Assembly (NCBI GenBank): GCA_021234155.1
Contig: JAJEKV010000002.1
Location: forward strand, 32,295,645 to 32,359,644
Source: Isoetes taiwanensis
Taxonomy: Eukaryota; Streptophyta; Lycopodiopsida; Isoetales; Isoetaceae
Direction: 5' to 3'
Length of the DNA stretch: 64,000 bases
Below, piece by piece: positions 36,628-47,200 of the stretch. A program made the translations under genes and the position numbers. Every line of letters begins with the position of its first letter. Position 1 is the first letter of the stretch. The notes under the pieces are model-generated. The model was not told where the DNA came from. It worked only from the letters and a program-made list of their open reading frames with translations, and did no database searches.

Positions 36628-36793
36628 GAAGCCGCCCAATTTCGAGATCATCCGACACGAGGTGAAATTGGCGGGTGAATTTCCTGAAGCGGTTCGAAAT
36701 TGGGCGTGGCGCCCAATATGCGGCCGTTTAGGAAATTGAAGCGCCAATTTGAAAAGAGTGCCAAAAATTTGAAATTGGGCGGGCGTTCAATTT
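36628..36793. repeat. AAATTGGGC palindrome cluster, five copies
   Basis: Half site GCCGCCCAATTTCG near 36630; 36665-36682 (AAATTGGCG / TGAATTT); 36697-36718 (AAATTGGGCG / CGCCCAATAT around TG); 36733-36750 (AAATTGAAG / GCGCCAATTT); 36772-36793 (AAATTGGGCG / CGTTCAATTT around GG). It lies between two coding-like blocks of the minus-strand gene. Confidence 0.8.
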
Positions 36794-38496
36794 CGAACTC
36801 GTGGATAGCAGGAACTAGTAATGGTGGTAGTGCACTTACAGAATACGCTCCACCCGCGAGTGCCAGCGTTTGCCCTTCTTAGGCTTCGTAGAATGCCCCA
36901 GGTTCTGAAGGCTGCTGAATTTCTTGAAAAATACTTCCTCGTGTATAGTCTTCTTTGTTATGTCATTATTCTCTAGCTTACTAAGCGTGCTTTCGATTGC
37001 GGTGAGATTTCCCGGGACTTCGGCATTTCCTTTTGGCATAGAAAAAGAATATCGGTTACGCCAAGTGCTTCCTTCGGGAGGCCATGCCAAAGCTTGTGTG
37101 ACAAGCGGTTGAGCAACCGCGGGTCGTATGGTTGCCATTAACAATCGATGCATTTTGCAGATCCTCCGAGTTCTTCCACTTGATTGCTCGCCATGCAATG
37201 CGTGGATCGAGCGGCCACGACATTAGCACCGGGGAGGGTGCATCGATGGCTGATAAGCGATTAAGTAGAGAGTGTCCAAGTGCTCGGACTTATGACCCTA
37301 CAAGTCATATTTGCCGGGGCTTTATGCATCTTGAACACATCGACTTCAATCTGAAGCCCCCCCCGGAGGGTAGATTCTCTCCACGTGCTTGATGCTTGCT
37401 ATGGCGTTTTGTGACAACTCATATGCGCTCTCACGAGTGGCGTCGCCACCGGATGGAGTGAACTTCACGATCTGCCGGCTACTCTCGGTTCTTCAGATGA
37501 AGAAGAAGACAAGGACTCCTCTCCAGAACTTTTGGGCTCTGTGATAACACGTCCCGCTTGCGCCTCTTCGACGGACCACCTAAATCTTTTCCTCTGGCTT
37601 AGGGGTTCCTCTTGACGGCTGGTCCTCTTACGCACTTTCGCATCGAGGCGACCTTGATGTTCTCTTCATTCCATAGAATATAAGTTTAGTGGCGACTTTA
37701 CGGTGAATAGCCTTAGCGGTGTCCTCGCCTTCTTGGCTGGCATGTCGGTCTCCATGTGCGCTGCCCCTGCGCTTGTCTTTGTCTCACCTTTCTTGTATCT
37801 AGACTTAAGCCACTTAGTATCGTTATACTTTAGGTTGGTTTTGCCACGATACTCAAGTGAGCGATTGCTTTCGACCTGTTCGTTTGTGCTCTAATATCTT
37901 TGTTTGACGGCGTAGTAGCCATCAAAATATCAGTTCTTGATTTGATGCCCGGCGCTCTAAACTTTCATATGAGTCTAGCGCCCATCCTTTCGGCGCAAGA
38001 ATATGGGCTTTCCTTTATACTTGCGTTCATCATACATGGCTCGTACTTAGATAGTGGAACTTTATAACGGACAAAAGTCCGATCTACGGTGTCTTCAACG
38101 TCGATGAGGAAGTCATCCTTGTTCTCAGGCGAGACCTCCATGTCGATGACGATACCCGCCGAATTCATTTTTCCTGCCCCTATCTTGCCAAAGAAAAGCA
38201 GAAGATCCTTGAGGTGGTTTGTCTGGGACCCAGGATGAATATTCCCTATCTCTATGCACCAGACCCATTCCTCGAAAGAATCGTCAAAATTTCATTGGGC
38301 ACAACACGGATGCCGACAAGCAGTTCTTTCTCTTCTTCGTTCTTGCATTCTCTATTGCAATAGCCTCTGCAAATTTGGGTCCGCACCGGGAACCCGGCGA
38401 CCGCTTTGTTCAAGGCCATATTAATTCCTGCAGAACGGAAAGTAGTGTTAGTACTTGGGAGACTTGGGGCTGAAGAGGCTGTTGTATGATGGAGGC

Positions 38497-38935
38497 AAAT
38501 TGGGCGCCCGCCCAATTTGCCCGGATCCCCACGCACACCAAATTGGGCGCCCGCCCAATTTGCTCGGCTCAACTCATGGTGAGCCTTGAGTCTGAGGAGA
38601 CGATTGCATCACAGGGGCCAAATTGGGCGCCCGCCCAATTTGGCCAGATCCCTACGCATACTAAATTGGGCGCCCGCCCAATTTACTTAGCCCTCACACC
38701 AAAGTGGGCGGATGCCCAATTTGCCTATCCCGGAGAGCACGACTTCCTTGGATGGTAGACTTGGGTAGAGTAAATTGGGCGGGCGCCCAATTTAGTCTGC
38801 CCAAGTCTACCATCCAAGGTAGTCGTGCTCTCCGGGATAGGCAACCGGGCGTTCCGCCTACTTTGGTGTCGGGATAGGCAAATCAAGGCCCCACATTGGT
38901 GTGAGGGATAAGTAAATTGGGCGTCCGCCCACTTT
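38497..38935. repeat. AAATTGGGCG palindrome array, eight copies
   Basis: Four copies share exact arms AAATTGGGCG / CGCCCAATTT around CC: 38497-38518, 38540-38561, 38620-38641, 38663-38684. A fifth (38772-38793) has the same arms around GG. Three are degenerate: 38701-38722, about 38841-38865, and 38914-38935. Linkers such as GATCCC(C/T)ACGCA(C/T)AC are shared between copies, so part of the array arose by local duplication. Confidence 0.95.
38660..38935. repeat. large inverted repeat centred near 38782
   Basis: 38719-38771 (TTGCCTATCCCGGAGAGCAC, then GACTTCCTTGGATGGTAGAC) is mirrored by 38794-38843 around the AAATTGGGCG-GG-CGCCCAATTT centre, with few mismatches. The symmetry continues outward through CACCAAAGTGGGCGG on the left and CCGCCTACTTTGGTG on the right to about 38660 and 38925. 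RNA from either strand would fold into a hairpin of over 100 base pairs. Confidence 0.9.
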
Positions 38936-40291
38936 GGTGTTAGGGAAAAAGTCCAATGTTTTGCAAAATGAAACACCCTCAGGGAAGCAATTGTGTGCCC
39001 TATTCAGTTCTGCACACAGGTATGCATCTGTGGGGACCAGTGAGGCATCTAGAAGATGTTCATATGTCCGAGATGTAATAGCGGGATACTTAATCAGGCA
39101 AGCGCTCAAGTTTATATTAAGAAAGTAGTCCACCTTACCTTTGCCACCGGTGGTGGGGCGAGATGCCATCAACTGCTAGAATTCCTTGGTGTACAGGGGT
39201 ACCAAGGGCGATAGATCAATGCGAGAGGAAGGCATATGGGGATGGCGACAAGCGGCGAGAGACACAAAGCGCCAATAGCTCGATCCAAGAAGACATAATT
39301 TGGTTCGGGAGTATAGTCTTGCGGGATGAGAACGACTTTCGTGGCTAAGAAATATGAAGGCGACAGTGTTTAGCGGAGCACAAAGCGCCAAAGAAGCACA
39401 AAATTTTCTAAATTTGCAGTCGAGGAGAATGAGGGGCTTTTAAAGGGTTATGGACCTCTCTTGGGGCGAAGACAAGTGTCGTGCATGTAAGCGCTTGGCC
39501 TTTTGAAATAAAAATGGACCGTTGATGGGTTCGAGCGTGAGGAATTAATTGTGGACCTTAATAATAAGTCTTGCGGAGTTTTTGAATTTCAAATCTGTCA
39601 TTTAAAGCCCGCCAAAATTAATTCTCCGAGTCATGCACGTGTCGCCGCGTGCTTTAGGCGGAACTTGTGTTTCAAACATTATTTGAAATTAGGTGGGACA
39701 TTTAACTTTAAAATTGGGGAAATTACATTCAAATTTTGGGGAATTCATGTTTAAATGTAAATGCGCTTCAAACCTGTTGTTTTTCTGGCAGTGCCTTGTT
39801 TGGCTACTATCTTTTCTACAAGACGCAAACATCTTCAAGCGATTCATATTCATGGCCCACGAGATCTCCAAAGGTTTGTGCTGCTCCACGTTAAATTCGC
39901 CATACCTCGATGTGTAATTTTTGCAAATGTGATGTGACCCGATTTTATCAATCACGCCTTTCCATTCCGCGGCTGTTCATTCGCACCTCTTCAAAGCACG
40001 CTGTTCATTCACACCTTTCCATTCGCTTTTTCGATGGCTTGACCCTTGATTTACTCCTCCTCATTCACCTGGTTACTGTCACATTTACATAAACTCTAAA
40101 TTTCGATGCAGTCCGCCCTTTTCCTAAAATTGTCATGCAGGATTTGTGTGCCTGCTATTTTCTCCATTAACCCTTGTTTGTAGTCAGGCCCTTCCAATGC
40201 TCGATTGTATTTGTTTTGGGAGCTCAATGATAAATTCCAGTTAGTATACGCCTCCTTAGTTCTCTTAGTGTCTATGTGTAGGTGACCAGGT

Positions 40292-40825
40292 AGGTGAAAC
40301 TGCCCGGGTGGGCAAACTGTATCTTGAAGGTGTTTTATCTTGGTGACAACTAAATTGGGCGGGCGCCGAGTCTCTGCCTACTTCACAGGTCTTTAACCAC
40401 CACGAACAAATTGGGAGCCCAATTTGTCTTGTGGATATGTCTGCTCGGGCCGACAACCTTCTTTTGTACCCATTGTGAGACTGACTGCATCAATAATACC
40501 CTTATATAAGCGCCTGATTCGGTTCAAATTGGGCGGCCGCCCAATTTGCAACAATGGGACAAATTGGGCGGTCGCCCATATTGTCCCTTTACGTAGATGA
40601 CGGATAGGTGAAGCTGTCTAAATTGGGCCATTTGTATCTCGAATGTGTTTTCTCTTGGTGGCGGCTAAATTGGGCGGACGGCGAGTGTGTGCCTACTTTA
40701 CGGCTCCTCTACCACCACGAACAAATTGGCCCAATTTGTCTTGTGGATATGGCCTCTTCAGTGAGAACCTTCTTTTCTACCCATTGTGAGAGACTTGCAT
40801 CCAATACTAACCTTATACAAGGGGA
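40292..40825 (+). repeat. tandem duplication, period 314, with palindromes
   Basis: 40292-40520 aligns with 40606-40825. Shared text: AGGTGAA(A/G)CTG, ATCT(T/C)GAA(G/T)GTGTTTT, CCACCACGAACAAATTGG, CCCAATTTGTCTTGTGGATATG and CTACCCATTGTGAGA. The palindromes inside differ at their centres while the flanks are conserved. A CTTATATAAG palindrome ends copy 1 near 40501. Confidence 0.85.
40362..40739. repeat. AAATTGGGC palindrome cluster, six copies
   Basis: 40362-40379 (one arm decayed); 40408-40425 (AAATTGGG / CCCAATTT around AG); 40526-40547, a perfect 22-base palindrome with a GCGGCCGC centre; 40556-40586 (GGGACAAATTGGGCG, then GT, then CGCCCATATTGTCCC, with longer arms); about 40666-40684 (one arm decayed); 40721-40739 (ACAAATTGG / CCAATTTGT around C). 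Confidence 0.9.
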
Positions 40826-40966
40826 ATCTAAAGACCTCATATGTAAAAAAGGGCACCCCCAATTTTATTGTCCTTGTAACCATTGAATGGGAGTCCCCAG
40901 GTCATTTGCATTGCTTTCTCGTCTTCCCTTACTCGACTTTAACACTCTTGAAATCCTTGTGGGGTT

Positions 40967-41422
40967 GTGTATCTCTTCCTTAATGAACATCTAGTAGCAA
41001 AGGGAGTTGTGGGGCAAATGACACAATGCCACTTCAAGGAGATATCGAAAGGACTCTTGGCGCGTAGGTGTGGAGGAAGTGTTGAGAAGGCCACCATACC
41101 CTTCCACGGCCAACTCGGATGCAACCACAATAGCGAAGCCGGGGGCTCATTGGATTCGTGGGAAGTGAAGATGCTCGTGAGTCGATGCGCTAATGGCGTC
41201 CCCAAAGACAAAGACAACGGACAGCGGTGGGGAAGGAGACACAACCCGGTGACAAGATATACCCTTCTTGAAAAGGATTGTGAGATATGGCACTCATGCG
41301 ACTCCATTATTGCCGGAAAGGGATTCATATCTTTCAGCGCCCCGATGATGCGATTTTGTGACCGGTTTCGGGTTTCAAGTTTGTGGGAGTATCTCATGGC
41401 GAAGGTTTCCCTCCCTTTCTGA
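40967..41422 (+). CDS. 151-codon open frame, unknown
   Basis: A long open frame in this island, with CHFKEISKGLLARRCGGSVE, ATIPFHGQLGCNHNSEAGGS and CEIWHSCDSIIAGKGFISFS. It precedes the DUF7869 coding region and could be part of its degenerate N-terminus or of the transposon. The opposite strand is also open across most of the interval, which lowers confidence. No family is recognised. Confidence 0.3.
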   Translation: MYLFLNEHLVAKGVVGQMTQCHFKEISKGLLARRCGGSVEKATIPFHGQLGCNHNSEAGGSLDSWEVKMLVSRCANGVPKDKDNGQRWGRRHNPVTRYTLLEKDCEIWHSCDSIIAGKGFISFSAPMMRFCDRFRVSSLWEYLMAKVSLPF

Positions 41423-41559
41423 AGTGAACATCCGTTGCCGGGGTTGCTTGCGGTGCCGGCCGGGGATGCTCGTGAGTTGGAGCAATGACCCGCCCGTGTT
41501 GGCCGGAGTAAAGGTCACCGGAGATATTGACCGCAACACCGCCTTGAGAAGCGGATATT

Positions 41560-44039
41560 GTGTCCGGCCGGGGAGCTCGAGCATCGAAGCACCCAAATTA
41601 TGAGAAACGACATTACACTTTTCATTCCCGACAACCCCGGGGAAGGTTGTTAGGCCACCAAAGCTTGCTCGTCTCACCACTCGAGAATGCTATCCTCATT
41701 TACAGGAGGACCTTGTGTTGCAAGAATAGGTGTTGTGTCGGGTTCTCTAGGAATCAAGTTGTTAACATCTAAAAGGAATTCCTTGCCATGAAATCAAGTG
41801 ATAGGGTTACTTTTGTTTATGACATGTTAAGCCAACAACATGAAAGGTCGAAGAGTGGGACGACCGGTCTTTGCGGGGAATCTCGTTTCGCGAAAGGGCG
41901 TGGTACCTTGATCTCGGGATCTCAAAAGTCGTATGATCTGAAATGGAAGGCCCAATTTCTTGAGGGTGCACGCATAAAGGCCGAACATGGTAAGCTGTGG
42001 CACCTTGAAGCCTCGCTCCTCGACGTTGGCATGTGAGGCCGTGTTTTCCATGTTCGTGAGGGAGAACGGTGAATCCTTGCCCCTTGTAGAAAGGGTGAGA
42101 AACGAGGAGGGATAAGAGAATGTCGAGGAAGTTGCCACGCAATGTTTACGAAGTCCAAAGCATTCTAGAAGAGGTTAATGCACGAGAGGTTGTGGCATTG
42201 GTGGCAAGAAGGTATCACCGATGTGTTTTCATAGAACGTGGAGGCGGAGTTTCGGGGACGTCAAGATCGCGAAAGAAAATTGCATTCTCCAAATGCGATA
42301 CATGTGAGGTGATCCGCACGGGTTATCAAGACCAAAGATGAAGGAGAGAGGAGGATGTTGCATGATGAAAGAAGAGCGCATAGACCGGAGCAGCCTCGTG
42401 GTCGCACACGCGATCGGGTCGTGGAGATTATACTCCACCGGTATCCCGGCCAATATCTTTGTATTATTCACGACAAAATGGATCAAGCCAAAACAATGAT
42501 TCCAAAATTGCAACAATCTGTAAAGTCTCTCTGGAGACTTGACAAGCTGAAAACGACATTGACTGGTGCATTGACTCATGGTCATGGGAATGGATCTTAT
42601 GGAAACTTTGCCCTGGACTTATGGCCAGATGACTCTAACTTCCATGTAGGTTCTTTGAATAGCATCTTGAAGAGATTAGAGATGGGGCACGAGTATGCAG
42701 GAGGCCACCTGTCAGTGCCTGAATCATCTGCTCCAAAATGGGTCTCCTCATTGCGAGACACAACGGCCTTGGAGTCAAAGTTGTCACTATCCAATACCAA
42801 AGATACACCGCTAATTTACCCACGAACACGGGGACCATCATTGAAGCCTACGCCCAAGATACTTTATTTGCAGCTGGACAACGCATCTGGACAGAACAAG
42901 AATAGGTATGTCTTCTCCTATCTTTCTTACCTAGTATATCTTGGTGTGTTTGAAGAGATTGAGCTAGGGTTCATGATGCCCGGTCACACACATGATGATA
43001 TCGATGCCTTGTTTGGTAACTTCTCTACATCTTTAAAGAAGGCAGAGGTGCTCACAATGCCAGAACTACTGTATGAATTCCACAAATGCAACTTGAATAC
43101 ACCCGTGCCCTATGTTGTTGACAAAGTTCCGGATTGGAAGGGTTTTATAGAAGGCTACATACCAGATGGGGATGATAGATTGACAGGTCATACCACTCTA
43201 ACTTTCAGATTCGCTATGAATGGTGATTGGCCAGTCATGTATTACAAAACTAGACCCACTTACCTGGATTGGTTGCCTGCTGGTGGAATAAAGATGTGGA
43301 AAGAAAAAGAGGACGGGAAGCCCATGATGCCAGTTGGATATCCTAAGCTGCTTCCTCCCAAGAAATCGGTGAAGGACCTTGGCCTGCTGCGAAACAGTAT
43401 CCACAAGCATATATTGCATTGGGTTGCTTGTTCAACGTCTAACAAAGGTGCTCGAAGCGCCAACTACCCGCACGCAGTTCACGGCCACGATTGAATATTG
43501 GATGAAACTCTTGCAAGAACTCGGGAACATCAGCAGTGACGAAGGCACTTATAATGACTTCTGGCCATGTACTAGGCAAGCACAAGCTCCACCTCATGTA
43601 GCTGTAGTGGTAGAGCCAATTGCTACTATCACTCCCTCCTTATGTCGGCCCACGGAAGGACAAAACATCTTTTAGGAATTCAACCCATACAAAGATTTGA
43701 AGAAAGGTATGTTTATTATGGGCATACGATGATGTGTTGTGCCCAACTTGGGTGGGCCTAGCTACTGAGGACCCACAAATGGATGATAAGAAGGAGAACT
43801 TTGAGACTATTCTGGTGACTTGGTGGGAGCCAATCCCAGTGAGAAACCAAGTCTACCCAGCTAATTATGCCAATTGTTGGAAGAAGAGATGGAGGCCAAC
43901 GACTGCAAGTGACCGCATAGAAGTGGAGACTATCGACTACGCTTGGGAGCCATCAAACAAGAAGAAGATACCTAATACTATTAAGATACCCGTGCATGCT
44001 GCTGAGGCATATGCAGCACTCGCAGGGGATGTCAACTAG
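41560..44039 (+). pseudogene. DUF7869-type protein (transposon-associated, RNase H-like), frameshifted
   Basis: Pieces in order: CCKNRCCVGFSRNQVVNI (Cys motif), stop, then KEFLAMKSSDRVTFVYDMLS at about 41716-41850; FSKCDTCEVI near 42280; after a frame change near 42340, YLCIIHDKMDQAKTMIPKLQ, ALTHGHGNGSYGNFALDLWP and KILYLQLDNASGQNKNRYVF, then GFMMPGHTHDDIDALFG; after changes near 43420 and 43715, FTATIEYWMKLLQEL, VLCPTWVGLATEDPQ and TILVTWWEPIPVRNQ. The order (Cys-rich N-part, FxKCDxC, DxMDQ, QLDN, GHTHDDID, WVG...WWEP tail) is that of DUF7869 proteins found in many eukaryotic transposon-like genes. The three Asp-containing motifs look like the acidic residues of a DDE/RNase H fold (inference). 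At least three frameshifts and two stops make it inactive. Confidence 0.75.
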
Positions 44040-44274
44040 TGTATGAAAATGAGTCATTCATCCAAGTGTACTAAAAAATGGTCCATAAATTCAGGTATTG
44101 TCCATAATTAATGAAATTGTGCTTATAGGAAATGTGAACAAAAATGTGAACAAAAAATAGATATAAGCCTGTTACATAGTTCATCTTGCAAAATCAGATA
44201 CTCATACTCAAATTCTGTTCTCGTATCTTATACTGTGCATCAATCATAAATCAGAAATCAGAAGTTTCTTTAAA

Positions 44275-47200
44275 TCAGAAATCAGAGGACTGCTGGCTGA
44301 TACGTTCTTTCGGATTGGCATCACAATGCGTGACCAAAGCATCTATTAGAAATTGTCGTTGTGACATGGCGTATTCATGAGAGAACCATTTAGATGTAAT
44401 CTGTGACATCCATAAATAAGGTTAGAAATATTTAAAGGAACATGAGATGCAGTACATACAAGGGAAGGCATACAACTTACTTCCATATCTCTACCAGAGA
44501 CAAGAGCTTCAACATATTTGTGCATAAGTCCCATCACATACAACCCACATGATGTTAAATCGGGCTGTTGTGGCACTTCTACTCGCTGAATCCGATTAAC
44601 ATTATTTCTTTTCATGAAATCGACGCCTCTAGGTACTTGACCGATCGATAGGGTTAACATTTGTGTGTGCAGTCTATATATCACAAAATTTAGCAGACCG
44701 AAATAGCGAAGAAAAGCAAAGCAACAACTTAAAGTATTACATACCCTTTGATTGCTTTCTCGTTCGTCGCATAACCTGTAAGAGGATTCAAGACGTGAAT
44801 TGCTGGTGCGGGTAGGATCTTGGAACCAGATGGTGCGAGCGTAAAAACAGCCAGCACAAAATGGTCATTCTTAAGGATAGGTGCAAGGATATGATGGCAT
44901 TTAGCTACCACAATCCCCTTCATCCCTGATTTTACTATTTCAATGACATTCAGTGATCCTTCAGCTGATTCACTCTTTCTTTTGCTGCTGATAGCTTCTC
45001 TAAACCTTATATAGTTGTAAGCAGGTTAAAAAAAAGATTTTGCTCTTCCACTCGGAAGGCAATGTCTCATGCAAGCACCTGGATTAAATTAAGGTTAACA
45101 TTAGAGACAAGGAATAGCAACAAATACAGCTCGGTTACAACCAGGTTATTACCTGCCATAAAGATCCACTAAGCGGCTACTCATTTTAGAGTAAAGTTGC
45201 ACATAAAATTGCTATGTCAGATGCAACCACTTTCATTTCAGCCGGCGGACAGTTCTTGAATAGCGTGAATGGCTTGAATTCCATAAGTTTATCTTTGTCA
45301 TCATTTCTGTTGTCAGATCCAAGATGTTAGTGTCATATTAACAATTGATCCATGACAATAAAGCATAAATTGATACCTTCCAATCTCTGTTTCCAGTGGT
45401 TTAGACCTGCAAAACGAGTAAAATCTAATAAGCTACTGAAGTATAACTAAGTAAATGTAAGCTAGCAATTACCGTTTTGCAGCGGATGTCCCTGCTTTGG
45501 TTTGCACTCTCTTTTTTCCAGCTGTTTTGGCATCAGCTTTGACCATAAATTTAGTAGTTGCCTTGGCTGCAATCTCCAAGGCTTCTTCAACATCATCTGC
45601 CTCCATTGAATCGTCGTAAGTCTCTGAAGTAAAGAAAGTGCTTCATTCTAATGTTTTGAAAGCAAGACAAAAAAAGAAACACGTACCTGCCAAAGAACAA
45701 GACTTTTCCTCAACTTGAACTTCAACAGCAGCTTCAGGACTATTTTCAATGTCGTCACCAACATCTTCAGTAATTTTATCTGTAAACACGTCAACGTAAG
45801 TTTCAAAATACAAAAAAAAAAAAAAAAACAAACAAACAAACAAACCCTGAAAAGGAGACAGAATTACTTTCTGGGCTTTCAGCTTGTTGCTGCAATAATA
45901 GCAGGTCGGCTTCAACAGCTGGGATCTCTTTTTGAAAAACAACCTCTGCTGCAAAATATTGAACATTAGTGAACTCTAACTACAACAGATGCAATCTTAA
46001 TGTACCTTCCACAATTTCTGAAGTTTTATCCAAGTACCCCTCGGTCTCCAAATCCTGCACTGATTGCTTATGAGTTGTTGCAATTCTCAAAGGTGATGTA
46101 GATGTGGATGGGCTTCCAACATCGATAGCAGCAGCATCTTTTATGCCAGGTTCAGCAATTGGGATTTCTGAGAATGGTAAATGCAACCCCTTCCCAACAA
46201 CATCCTTCTTTTCACCTATAACATAAGATTTTGCTATATTCAGAACTTAAGCATAGTGCATGAAACATGAATTGTTTAGTTTACCTGCAGTTTTACTTCT
46301 TGATTTCTTGATACTACCCATATCTGCATTGACAATTGGGATCATAAGCAAATAAGAAATGTAAATACATGATTCAGAATTAAGGGAAGATGTAGAGTAG
46401 ATAGAAGCAAAATCTGAAGAAAAAACAATCAGATGCAAATCAAAACAGAACAAATGTTAATTACATGCAAGTAGGTTTTTACTACAGGCAAACTTTCTGC
46501 TGATAATGTAATGACAAAATAGAAGTACATTAGTGCGCATAGCTATCAGAATGTAAAGGAAAACCAAATACTAAATTCAAATGCATTTCAGAATATATGT
46601 AAAATGTAAAGAACAAAATATTTTATCAATACACCTTATCAAATATATCATTCAGCATTGAATATAAAGGTAAGTCAAATACTAAATTCATATGCATTTC
46701 TGATCACATGTAAATGCAATTTGCAATATACAGTCATATGCAATACACCCTATTAATACACCCTGTAACGGAATTCCAGAAAAGCACTTCATGGCACATG
46801 TAAATGTAAAGAACAGAAGCAAATACATTTCCTCAAAACCACGCCAAATCAAATGCTAATACAGTTATGTACATGATGGAAACTAACTACATCTAAGTAC
46901 ACTCAAACTAATTATGTAATGAAAATAGAAATAGATGTACCTTCAGAAGGGATTCCTAAGCAGTGCCGCAGGTCCTCGGACCATGAACAATCATGTACAC
47001 ATGTATTCGTCGTTGAAACCCTGAATACAAGACAAAATAGATAATATATATCACCACAAAGTGGAGATATTACCATGGTCATGTCAAGGCAATCATTGCA
47101 GCTGCTGCAAGTATTGGTAATATGTGAGGATGAAGCGCTCCGTCTTGCTGCAAGTATGGGAGCGGGCTGCAGGCCTATTGGGTCTGATCTTTCCAAATGC

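Larger units (their letters stand above)
34758..39172 (-). pseudogene. large decayed minus-strand gene or gene group, unknown
   Basis: Minus-strand protein text in many pieces, in order from the right. About 39172-38940: MASRPTTGGKGKVDYFLNIN, TSRTYEHLLDASLVPTDAYL, FPEGVSFCKTLDFFP. 38430-38250: NKAVAGFPVRTQICRGYCNR. 38220-37965: LLLFFGKIGAGKMNSAGIVI, DFLIDVEDTVDRTFVRYKVP. 37440-37330: VKFTPSGGDATRESAYELSQ. 37100-36836: NAEVPGNLTAIESTLSKLEN. 36520-36100: RDYDYFVYLDDESWNLCTEV, MERALVRYMKEVKKLPFQDM. 35650-34758: a Lys-rich coiled-coil-like end (LDVMLDEKKSRARALRKIKE). Frames change often; some breaks may be introns, others decay. I recognise no domain. The palindrome clusters at 36.63-36.79 and 38.50-38.94 kb fall between blocks, where introns would be. 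Confidence 0.35.
31740..42430. other. CpG-richer island with palindromes and broken coding text
   Basis: By eye, CG dinucleotides and GC content rise near 31.74 kb and fall back near 42.43 kb, whereas flanking DNA is AT-rich and CpG-poor. Within it lie decayed coding pieces on both strands and all copies of the AAATTGGGC palindrome family. It looks like one or more younger or compositionally foreign insertions. The right edge falls inside the DUF7869 coding region. Confidence 0.45.

Noticed and set aside
38486-38976. Open frames on both strands repeating NWAPAQF and KLGARPI
   Set aside because: They are translations of the palindrome array; the same DNA is open on both strands because of its symmetry.
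31740-42430. Integrated large DNA virus
   Set aside because: CpG-rich and partly unfamiliar, but no capsid, polymerase, ATPase or other viral hallmark text was seen on either strand.
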